From the IMG/VR virus record IMGVR_UViG_3300021093_002296, positions 1 through 42,973 of that record: DNA of 42,973 bases, one strand, 5' to 3'. The stretch comes from a virus. A model generated the notes under the pieces. It was not told the origin of the DNA. It made no database searches and worked only from the letters and a program-made list of their open reading frames with translations. Position 1 is the first letter of the stretch. Every line of letters begins with the position of its first letter. The translations under genes were made by a program, and so were the position numbers. Shown piece by piece: positions 25,699 to 33,105 of this stretch.

Positions 25699-27177
25699 AT
25701 GTCAATATATAGATCATACTTTGATAAGTCGGATACTCTTATGTATAATTCCTATACTAACACAGGAAGAAATCCGATTATTGAGTTATTTTATGGTAAA
25801 GCAAACAACAGTTCAGCTCCCATAGGATTTAGCCGTTATATTTTTAATATAGATTTAAGTGGTTTAACAAAACAAATAACAGATAAAGTCATTTCCACTA
25901 ATTGTGGAGTACCATTAACCCACACTCTTAGAATGACTAATACATCTTTTTTCGATAAAGAATTATTAAATGATACCACATCACAAGGTAGAAGAAGAGC
26001 AACTTCATTTGATTTAATTTTATTTAGAATTCCTAAAACTTCAGGTTCAACAGGAAATCCACAAAATTGGGATTCGGGTGTTGGTTACGATTATTATGAT
26101 TTTAATATAACCAATTTAAATGATAGATCGTTTTCCAATAGACCGGTTAATTGGTTTCAAACAACAACAATTTCTGATTGGTCATATCCTGGAATTTATG
26201 ATAATGCAAACTCTTTAACGGGTAATACAGGACTAAATTATAGTGGATTAACAATTATTGATACCCAACACTTTGAGTTTGGTAACGAAGATATTGAATT
26301 TGACATGTCTAATGAAATTAATTCAATATTGAATGGTACCTTGACGGGGGTTACAGGATGGGGAGTTGCTTTCTACCCTCAAGTAGAAAATATTTCGGGT
26401 ATGTCTGAAAACTATTCAGTAGGTTTCTTTTCTCCACATACTCAAACGTTCTATGAACCATATTTAGAGACAGTATATGATGATTTAATCTTGGACGATA
26501 GAAACGCATTTTATGCTGGTAACAATAACAACTTATATCTTTATGTTTATGAAAACGGTAACGCAATAAGTTTCGACTCAAACCCAACTGTGGATATTGT
26601 AGATATAAACGGTAATTATGTTTTACCTTACACTGGATTAACAACATGTTTAGTAACAAATGGTGTCTATAAAGTAAATGTTAGTGGTTTAACAAGTAAT
26701 TCAATACCTTGTCTTTATTATGATATATGGAAAGGTTTGTCTGTTAATAGTGTACCTATTGATGATGCAGAAAACGAATTTGTGTTACTAAAGAAAAATG
26801 GTAACTATAAAATTGGTACTCTTACAAATAGTCCTAAAATTTATGGTTTTAGTTTTGATGGTATTAAACAAAATGAAAAAATATTAAATACAGATTTAAG
26901 AAAAGTTAACGTAACTATAAAAAAAGCATATTCATCTAAAGATATTTTAGAAAATATTGAAGCATATTATAGAATATATGTGAGAGAGGGTGCGAATACT
27001 GAAGTACAAGTACAGGATTGGACTATGATTAATAGAACTCCTGACGCTTATTATTTTATGTTTGACACTAAAGATAAAATTCCGAATGAATATTTTGTAG
27101 ATATTAAAGTGATTTCAGACAGAAACGTAGATACTTATAAAAGAGAGTTACAATTTCAAATAGTAAATAAAAAATAA
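25699..27177 (+). CDS. Beta-rich virion structural protein
   Basis: 492 residues beginning MSIYRSYFDKSDTLMYNSYTN. The N-terminal ~260 residues include RNPIIELFYGKANN, FSRYIFNIDLSGL and EFDMSNEINSIL, with alternating strands and few helices. The C-terminal ~220 residues contain two Ig-like sandwich-type segments (NNLYLYVYENGNAISF; VDIKVISDRNVDTYKREL). No enzymatic motif and no signal peptide. Position within the tail gene block points to a tail or baseplate component. I do not recognise the family well enough to name a T4 counterpart. Confidence 0.6.
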   Translation: MSIYRSYFDKSDTLMYNSYTNTGRNPIIELFYGKANNSSAPIGFSRYIFNIDLSGLTKQITDKVISTNCGVPLTHTLRMTNTSFFDKELLNDTTSQGRRRATSFDLILFRIPKTSGSTGNPQNWDSGVGYDYYDFNITNLNDRSFSNRPVNWFQTTTISDWSYPGIYDNANSLTGNTGLNYSGLTIIDTQHFEFGNEDIEFDMSNEINSILNGTLTGVTGWGVAFYPQVENISGMSENYSVGFFSPHTQTFYEPYLETVYDDLILDDRNAFYAGNNNNLYLYVYENGNAISFDSNPTVDIVDINGNYVLPYTGLTTCLVTNGVYKVNVSGLTSNSIPCLYYDIWKGLSVNSVPIDDAENEFVLLKKNGNYKIGTLTNSPKIYGFSFDGIKQNEKILNTDLRKVNVTIKKAYSSKDILENIEAYYRIYVREGANTEVQVQDWTMINRTPDAYYFMFDTKDKIPNEYFVDIKVISDRNVDTYKRELQFQIVNKK

Positions 27178-27189
27178 AAAATAGAAAAA

Positions 27190-27372
27190 ATGGCAAACAC
27201 AAGTGCAGGTACAGAAAATATAATTTGTCAATTAGTATGTAGTTCTGGAGCAACAGGTCTTGAATCGATACAAATAATACCGCCACATCCAGTTTTTAGT
27301 GATTTAACAGGAGGTACGGTAACACAACTAAACATGGTTCAATTAGGAGGAACTAACGGATTATATGCGTAA
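27190..27372 (+). CDS. Small hypothetical protein
   Basis: 60 residues, Gly/Thr/Ser-rich with IICQLVCSSGATGLESIQII at the centre. No membrane segment or known motif. It starts 12 bp after the previous stop behind an A-rich stretch (ATAGAAAAA) of the type that serves initiation in Bacteroidota. The compact operon spacing and beta-like composition suggest a minor virion component. Function unknown. Confidence 0.5.
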   Translation: MANTSAGTENIICQLVCSSGATGLESIQIIPPHPVFSDLTGGTVTQLNMVQLGGTNGLYA

Positions 27373-27376
27373 TATT

Positions 27377-27820
27377 ATGAATATAGATAGAATTATTAGA
27401 AAAGTTATTAGAGAAGAACACGAGTCAAGTAGATATATGTTCTTTTCTAACTTAGAGCAAATGAAACGTCAATGTGAAATGTTATTAGATATGGATAAAG
27501 AAGAAATAGAGAATATCTTAGAACATGGACATGATTGGGCTCAGGATCATATTGCAGAAGCAAAAAATAATATGGATCAAGTATTTGATTTTATTATGAA
27601 TGAAACAAATGGTGATGATGACAATTATGAAGAAGACGATACGTTAGAAGAAGGTAGAAAAAAAACAGGAACTAAACTTTGTGCAAGAGGTAAGGCAGCC
27701 GCAAAGTCAAAATTTGACGTATACCCAAGTGCTTATGCTAATGGTTACGCAGTACAAGTATGTAAAGGTACAAAACCAGGTCTTGATGGTAAAAAAAGGT
27801 GTTCTGGTAGTTATTGTTAA
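27377..27820 (+). CDS. Putative internal head protein with targeting leader and Cys/Lys C-terminal domain
   Basis: 147 residues from the ATG at 27377; an in-frame ATG at 27365 adds four residues but would disturb the leader shared with other genes. Residues 1-14 (MNIDRIIRKVIREE) form an amphipathic leader with I11-R12-E13, a T4 gp21-type cleavage site. Then comes an acidic middle (about 20-95). The C-terminal ~50 residues contain LCARGKAAAKSKFDVYPSAY and VQVCKG, ending GSYC; this CARGKAAAK...YPSAYAN pattern recurs in many phages as I recall. Likely a basic DNA- or metal-contacting module. It converges on the 28569 gene with a 4-bp overlap. Confidence 0.62.
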   Translation: MNIDRIIRKVIREEHESSRYMFFSNLEQMKRQCEMLLDMDKEEIENILEHGHDWAQDHIAEAKNNMDQVFDFIMNETNGDDDNYEEDDTLEEGRKKTGTKLCARGKAAAKSKFDVYPSAYANGYAVQVCKGTKPGLDGKKRCSGSYC

Positions 27821-28569
27821 ATATTACTTAAAATATTTCTAACAATAATATCTAAAGACTCTTTTTGAGTCTTTTTTGTTTTATAAGATGTCATAACAGG
27901 TTTTTGTCCTTTTCCTGATTGTGAGTCATTTTTTTCTGCCCTTCTTTTTTGTTGACATGCTGCTCTTTTTTGTGAATCAGACATTTTACCAGCAACCCCA
28001 GCCGCCCGACATTTAGGATAAGAACCTTTATCAGCATCACTTCTTCCACAAGGTGGGTGTTTACCATCGACTTTTCTACAAATATCAACCCAAGGACCTT
28101 TTGGTTGTTTTGAACCTTTTGGTTTTTTCTTTTTACCAAACCATACTGCTAAATCCTCATTTAAAGGTATTTTATTTAACTCAACCCATTCACCAAGTTT
28201 TACTACTGTTTTTTTTGGATCGAAATTTTTAATCGGTTTTGCGTTTATATTTTTACCTGGTAAAGAGTTCATAATTCCAGCATCTCCGTCCCATGCAAAC
28301 GAGTCAGGATTATTTTTAATAAATTTTGCAATTTTTTCTGCTCTATTTTCTCTTTTTTTAATTTCACTTTTTTTTGTTGACATTTTACCGTCCATACTAT
28401 CGTGATCTAACATAGGGTCGTCCCATTCTGTTGCGTAATTAATAAATGGGGCGTTTATATTCGGTTCAAATTCTCTATATCCTGGTAATAATGGAGAAAC
28501 ATAAGATCCCTTATTACCATTACCTGTCGCTTCTTTTAATACCTTTTTAATAATTAAATCTAAATTCAT
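27817..28569 (-). CDS. Putative internal head protein with targeting leader and DUF5872-like domain
   Basis: 250 residues. Leader MNLDLIIKKVLKEA has L11-K12-E13 followed by A14, the (I/L)-x-E|A prohead protease site. The middle is polar and Pro/Asn-rich. Residues about 155-215 (PWVDICRKVDGKHPPCGR, then YPKCRAAGVAGKM, KRAACQQKRRAE) match a Cys/Lys module I know from phages and large viruses as DUF5872 (name from memory). The C-terminus ESLDIIVRNILSNI resembles the leader helix again. The ATG overlaps the membrane-protein stop as ATGA. Likely packaged with DNA; inference. Confidence 0.65.
   Translation of the reverse strand: MNLDLIIKKVLKEATGNGNKGSYVSPLLPGYREFEPNINAPFINYATEWDDPMLDHDSMDGKMSTKKSEIKKRENRAEKIAKFIKNNPDSFAWDGDAGIMNSLPGKNINAKPIKNFDPKKTVVKLGEWVELNKIPLNEDLAVWFGKKKKPKGSKQPKGPWVDICRKVDGKHPPCGRSDADKGSYPKCRAAGVAGKMSDSQKRAACQQKRRAEKNDSQSGKGQKPVMTSYKTKKTQKESLDIIVRNILSNI
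27854..27884 (+). terminator. Intrinsic terminator inside the end of a convergent gene
   Basis: An 8-bp perfect stem AAAGACTC (27854-27861) pairs with GAGTCTTT (27867-27874) around a T5 loop and is followed by TTTGTTTT on the plus strand. It begins 34 bp after the 27820 stop. On the minus strand the same hairpin has no U-tract, so it is directional. It is fully inside the coding sequence of the minus-strand gene 27817-28569. Confidence 0.8.
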
Positions 28570-29024
28570 CTTCTTTTTTCTAATAAATATCTATATATGG
28601 TTAAATGTGTATGATAAAACACTAATGTTATAATACCCCAAGTCTCAGCCCAAAATAAACCGTCAAATAAAAAAACTGCGGACATCAAAAATATAAAAAA
28701 ATAATATCTAAACTTTTTTATACTCCATAAAGAAACGGCAGAGAAAATAAAAAATAGTATTGCAAAAATATTATGTAATATAAAATGGTTAGTAACAGAA
28801 AAAGAAGTTAAAAGAAGTAGTAGTGTTGCGGGTATTCTCCATTTAGGTAATTTAAAAAAGAAAAAACTGACAAGTGTATTTGTGATAATAAATAAAGGTT
28901 GTAGTGGTGTGTCCCATGCTCTTGATATTGCGTGATTGTCACCGTTTAGGAAATAAATGATAAAAGGTTGGATTACCGCAATTACCGATGTAAACAACCT
29001 TTCAAACATATCCCATCTATTCAT
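28566..29024 (-). CDS. Multi-pass membrane protein, unknown function
   Basis: 152 residues with five or six hydrophobic segments: about 9-26 (LFTSVIAVIQPFIIYFL), 44-58, 66-80 (IPATLLLLLTSFSV), 84-102, 107-123 and 127-140. Short basic loops and a KRR C-terminus suggest an inner-membrane location. GDNHAISRAWDTPLQPLF between segments 1 and 2 looks like a conserved loop. Too many segments for a typical holin. It is directly downstream of the secreted protein gene, suggesting the two work together or came together from a host. Function unknown. Confidence 0.65.
   Translation of the reverse strand: MNRWDMFERLFTSVIAVIQPFIIYFLNGDNHAISRAWDTPLQPLFIITNTLVSFFFFKLPKWRIPATLLLLLTSFSVTNHFILHNIFAILFFIFSAVSLWSIKKFRYYFFIFLMSAVFLFDGLFWAETWGIITLVFYHTHLTIYRYLLEKRR
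28583..28589 (-). promoter_or_regulatory. TATTTAT element upstream of 28569 gene
   Basis: On the minus strand the core reads GATATTTATTAG and ends 13 nt before the ATG at 28569. It lies inside the 3' end of the membrane-protein gene, so it would be an internal promoter of this unit. Confidence 0.45.
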
Positions 29025-31052
29025 CTACCTAATCTTTTTTTTCATAGTCCCATCATCATAGATTTCAATTATAACGCCTGTTGTATTATCAGGGTTTACT
29101 TCTTGACCCATTAAATTTATGTACTTGACAATTTTTTTATCAGTTATTGTTTTTGTTACTGATATCGGTCCATAAGTTTTAAATTGTCCGTCAATATCAA
29201 ATTGTTTTAATCTATAATATGTTACAGGATTTAAGTTATAATCAATATAAGAATATTTTATTTCTTGTGTAGAATTACCTGCGGCAAATTTAGTTGTAAT
29301 CTTTCTCCAATTTTCACCGTCAGTACTTGATTCTAAATCAAAATGACTTGAGTTATTTTCACTTGCGGTTACCCATTTAACAACGTTAAATTGTGGATAA
29401 GGTATCGCCTCAAATTGTGTTAATTCCACTGGCAGTGCGATAGGATCAGATAATCTCACCGTATATTCCTCTATTTCACCCCATCTATATGCTACTGCTG
29501 AGTAAGCATCAGTTGATGGTGTTGTATTCCAAACTGATAGAACTCTCATTATAACATCTCCTGTAAATGCATCTAATGGTACTGTAAATAATTGTGAAGT
29601 ACTATTAGCAGGTGCTTTTTGCATTATGTTTTCTGAGGTTTGAAAAACCCCATCTCCATTCCAATCAATCCACGCAGCGTATCCCTGACCGGGATCGAAA
29701 GTGTTTGTTGCGGTAACTGATAAACCATATGGTTCTCCTTTCGTTAATTCAATAACTTGGGATTTAAAATTTTGATAAGAATCACCATCATTTGTTGAGG
29801 TGTTGTTTATGTTTGCTAAAGTTACGTTAGAGATATAATCACCATCTTGTATTCCATAAGATCCGCTAGCGGTAGTATATGGTGTTGCATTACTTAAATT
29901 AACTGTTACAATATTTGAATTGCCCGAAGGACAAGTACCATCTTTTGATGTTGTTCTAAAATAAATCTGTGATTGTTGAACATTCATTATAATAGTATAT
30001 GGATTGGAGGGGCTCGATACAGATCCCGCAACACTCGTAAAATTATTAAATGACCATTCTAATTTAGTTATAGTTCCACCATTTCCGGAAGTTGTAAGTG
30101 TTGTTGCATCATTAACTACTGTATTAGTTTTTGTTGATGATAATGTTCCCCCATTTGTTGGTGTTGTACATATGGTTACTGATGTGATGCTTGCCAAAAA
30201 TCCGCCCCAAGTACCAACATTTGAAATATCTGTAGTCCATCTTATTGTTAATTGTCCTGCTGCATTCTCTGCGGTTATCGCACTTGGTATTGTTGTACCA
30301 TTCAAGGTTGCAAGCAACGGAGCTGATGTGTTTGCACCATCATAAATGTATAAATAATCGTAACTCGTTTCCAAATCCAATTGACTAAAATTTAATTGTA
30401 ATTTCTTTGTATTATCAGATGGCGTTAAGGTAATTGTTCTATTTACACTATTACCATATCCTGTCGAAGTAGGACCTGCAGGTCCACCATCATCAGAGAG
30501 GGAATACGTTAAAGATGAATTTAATGTTTGGGTACAAGCACCTAAAATAGGTATCAATGTATTAGTAGATGATGAGGTTGAAGTAACTCCAAAATCATCT
30601 AAATACCATAAATTTGTTCCAGATACTCTAGTATCTCTTACCCGAATAAACACATTAGTTAAACTTAAACTAGTTAAATCAACTACTCGTTGTACGTATG
30701 TAGTTGACATTGTGCCTGAATATGTGTTCCTAGATGTCCAGGTTGTACCATCTGGGGATGTTTCTACAACGAATCCGTGAGTTGCACTAGTGTTGCTTCG
30801 TCTAAACCAAAACGAAACCACTCCAGGATTTGCTATTTGAGGTGTTCGAATAATATCACCAGCACCATTGAAGGATAGATTGTGTGTACCAGTTCTTAAA
30901 GATGCAGTGCTGTATGTAATTGAAGTCTGAGCCCATGTACCTCCTTGGGTTGGTAATGTACTTGTAAAACTTTCGTAAATTCGATAATTGTTGCATTGTG
31001 TTCTAACGACTAAAGTTATTAGAAGCGATAAAAATAAAAATAGTTTTTTCAT
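29025..31052 (-). CDS. Secreted multidomain protein with T9SS-like C-terminal tail
   Basis: 675 residues. Residues 1-18 (MKKLFLFLSLLITLVVRT) form a signal peptide. Residues about 22-158 form a Bacteroidota-type jelly-roll ending LWYLDDFGV. A CUB-like domain follows at about 170-295 (DYLYIYDGA). About 395-535 is a GEVED-type domain (YAAWIDWNGDGVFQ and RWGEIEEYTV). From 543, LPVELTQFEA and WVTASENNSSHFDLESS are typical of Bacteroidota secreted proteins. The last ~35 residues (VKYINLMGQEV, then IIEIYDDGTMKKKI) resemble a type A T9SS sorting tail. It would be exported by Sec and perhaps displayed on the host surface by T9SS. Adhesion, superinfection exclusion or receptor masking are possible roles. 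Flanked by phage head genes. Confidence 0.82.
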   Translation of the reverse strand: MKKLFLFLSLLITLVVRTQCNNYRIYESFTSTLPTQGGTWAQTSITYSTASLRTGTHNLSFNGAGDIIRTPQIANPGVVSFWFRRSNTSATHGFVVETSPDGTTWTSRNTYSGTMSTTYVQRVVDLTSLSLTNVFIRVRDTRVSGTNLWYLDDFGVTSTSSSTNTLIPILGACTQTLNSSLTYSLSDDGGPAGPTSTGYGNSVNRTITLTPSDNTKKLQLNFSQLDLETSYDYLYIYDGANTSAPLLATLNGTTIPSAITAENAAGQLTIRWTTDISNVGTWGGFLASITSVTICTTPTNGGTLSSTKTNTVVNDATTLTTSGNGGTITKLEWSFNNFTSVAGSVSSPSNPYTIIMNVQQSQIYFRTTSKDGTCPSGNSNIVTVNLSNATPYTTASGSYGIQDGDYISNVTLANINNTSTNDGDSYQNFKSQVIELTKGEPYGLSVTATNTFDPGQGYAAWIDWNGDGVFQTSENIMQKAPANSTSQLFTVPLDAFTGDVIMRVLSVWNTTPSTDAYSAVAYRWGEIEEYTVRLSDPIALPVELTQFEAIPYPQFNVVKWVTASENNSSHFDLESSTDGENWRKITTKFAAGNSTQEIKYSYIDYNLNPVTYYRLKQFDIDGQFKTYGPISVTKTITDKKIVKYINLMGQEVNPDNTTGVIIEIYDDGTMKKKIR

Positions 31053-31073
31053 AAAAATAAATGTTAATATCTA

Positions 31074-31080
31074 ATAAATA
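31074..31080 (-). promoter_or_regulatory. TATTTAT element upstream of secreted-protein gene
   Basis: On the minus strand the core reads AATATTTATTAGAT and ends 21 nt before the ATG at 31052, downstream of the capsid terminator. The secreted protein is thus likely expressed from its own late promoter. Confidence 0.45.
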
Positions 31081-31148
31081 TTTAGATTATATTTTATTGT
31101 AAAGTCATTTATCTTTTAATTGTTTAAAATGTCTATTTAAATTAACAT

Positions 31149-31182
31149 ATAACAAAAAAGGAGACAATTTCTTGTCTCCTTT
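31149..31182 (-). terminator. Strong intrinsic terminator after major capsid gene
   Basis: An 11-bp perfect stem AAAGGAGACAA / TTGTCTCCTTT (31157-31167 with 31172-31182) has a 4-nt loop and, on the minus strand, is followed by TTTTTTGTT. It sits 22 bp after the capsid stop. Confidence 0.92.
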
Positions 31183-31204
31183 CCGTAGATATTTAAGATA
31201 TTGA

Positions 31205-33070
31205 TTATCTCAATTCTCGTAAGTCGAATGTTCTAACTCCATCAACTGTGATACGTCCGTAGAAACGGTTGTTAACCATTTTCTTAGCGTATCTTGTCAT
31301 AATACCTTTGATAGGTGTGAAGTTGAATGGGTTATACATTGTAGGTGTTAATTGTAGAGGTACGTACGGTGCGTAAACATAACCTGTGTCTAACAATGAA
31401 GAACCTTTGTGTCCAATCAAAATTTGATTTGATGGGAAGTAAGGGTCTCTATACACTTGGTATCTTCCTGCTAATGTACCAACTCTTTCAATACCCATGT
31501 TGTATTGATCTTGCTCAGGTGAAGCGTTAGATACGTGGAAGTATTCTAAGTCATCAAAGATTGCAGAAACCTCAGAAGATACAACGATCCAGTTAGCACC
31601 ACCTCTCAAAGTAGATTTGTGGATTTGTGCTGACAATTGGTTGATTGCTGTAATCAACGTTTGGTTCCAATCTTTTTGAGTGTAAGAATTAACTCCTTGT
31701 ACTCTTCTCCATCCGTTGTAATCCCAACGTAAGTTCCAAGCCGCTCCTTTTCTAAGGTCTCTCAAGATTTCTCTATCGATTTCAGCCGCCACTTGCTCAG
31801 ACAATAAAGCTGTTAATTCAGCTTCAGCGTCGATGTTATGGAATGCTGAAACGTCTTGTGCCAATTCAGGTGACCATTGTGCTCTTAGTTTTCTTTCAGT
31901 TACAGAAACAGTTACTGATTCTAAATCGAAAGAAACCTCACCAATTTGATCTTCGAATTCTAAGTTAGCGTATCTTCTCCAAACTACAGTAAATGCATCA
32001 CCATTTAAAGTATCGTTTAAAGTAGAACCTGTATAACCATCTAAAGATGTTGAACCACAATTAGCACATGCTGGACATGATAAATCAACTTCTAAATAGA
32101 TACATCCGTCTTGAGAACAAATGTTGTAGTATGAACCACCATTACCTTCACCTGGGTAAGGAACAGGAGTTAATGTTGATGTAGGTGAAACAATTCCTTG
32201 TCCGTATTGTTGAGTAACAACTCTAAACAATAATGAGTTAGGATCACCAGCTGCATTAAATACTGTATCACATGGAGTAGTGTCAAACACGTTACCGTTA
32301 GAATTAGCGAAAACTCTTAAGTCAGAAAGGAAAGTTTCAGAATCAACTTCAGAACCATCAGGACCGATTAATTTACCGTTGCCAGCAATTGGAGTCCATC
32401 CGCAAAGTTTAACAATAACTTTTCTTACGTTATCACCACTTGCAAATTCATTAGTGGCTCCTGTTAATGATGAACCGTTCCATACTTGTACAGTAGCGTC
32501 TTGAGTTACTGCAGTCCATTTACCTTTAGAGTAGTCAAATACTCCTGGAGGATCTAATTGTCCTTCAGCACCTTCGTAGAATAAATCATAAAGATTTTTC
32601 TTGAATGAAGTTCCTGAACCACCTGGATATCCTGCACCAATACCTGTAGTGTTATTAGGTGCACCAACAGGTGAGTAGTGAGTTCCATAACCATCATATT
32701 CGTTAGCTGCGGTTTGTTCTTGACCTGTCTCATAACCTTGGATTCTTGGTACAAAGTAGAACAATTTACCGATAGGTAAGTTCATTGCTTGTACAGAAAC
32801 TAAGTCATTAGCCAACAATTTAGAGAATACTCTTCTTACGATAGGAAATACTACAGTTTCGAAAGAACCTGAACTATCAGTAGATGCTGCTTCATTGATT
32901 AAGTGAGATGCTTGGTTTTCATATAATTGTGCCATGTTCTCTTTAACGTGTCCTCTTAGACCGTCTAGGAATCCTAATCTATCCCATTTGTTAATTGTAT
33001 CTTCTTTGATAACTTTAAGGTGTTTCAACCCAATGTTACCTACAAGACCTGATTCTAATAATGCTCCCAT
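31205..33070 (-). CDS. gp23: Major capsid protein, T4 gp23-like
   Basis: 621 residues (T4 gp23 has 521). The strongest match is PELAQDVSAFHNIDAEAEL (401-419), equivalent to the T4 segment around SIELAQDLRAVHGMDADAEL, then EIDREILRDLR. RYQVYRDPYFPSNQILIGHKG and VYAPYVPLQLTP correspond to late gp23 strands. H56-L-I-N-E60 before A61 is a prohead protease site, close to the T4 cleavage position (E65). A Cys-rich insertion (C318, C323, C332, C335, C338) is unusual. It assembles into the capsid lattice and is matured by the gp21-like protease. It ends at a strong terminator and shares a unit with the scaffold gene. Confidence 0.93.
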   Translation of the reverse strand: MGALLESGLVGNIGLKHLKVIKEDTINKWDRLGFLDGLRGHVKENMAQLYENQASHLINEAASTDSSGSFETVVFPIVRRVFSKLLANDLVSVQAMNLPIGKLFYFVPRIQGYETGQEQTAANEYDGYGTHYSPVGAPNNTTGIGAGYPGGSGTSFKKNLYDLFYEGAEGQLDPPGVFDYSKGKWTAVTQDATVQVWNGSSLTGATNEFASGDNVRKVIVKLCGWTPIAGNGKLIGPDGSEVDSETFLSDLRVFANSNGNVFDTTPCDTVFNAAGDPNSLLFRVVTQQYGQGIVSPTSTLTPVPYPGEGNGGSYYNICSQDGCIYLEVDLSCPACANCGSTSLDGYTGSTLNDTLNGDAFTVVWRRYANLEFEDQIGEVSFDLESVTVSVTERKLRAQWSPELAQDVSAFHNIDAEAELTALLSEQVAAEIDREILRDLRKGAAWNLRWDYNGWRRVQGVNSYTQKDWNQTLITAINQLSAQIHKSTLRGGANWIVVSSEVSAIFDDLEYFHVSNASPEQDQYNMGIERVGTLAGRYQVYRDPYFPSNQILIGHKGSSLLDTGYVYAPYVPLQLTPTMYNPFNFTPIKGIMTRYAKKMVNNRFYGRITVDGVRTFDLRELR

Positions 33071-33105
33071 TTTTTTATTTTTAAATTGAGTTTATTTTTA
33101 TTTGT

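Noticed and set aside
30004-30345. Plus-strand ORF of 113 residues opposite the secreted protein gene
   Set aside because: Antisense shadow of a well-supported multidomain gene; no initiation context.
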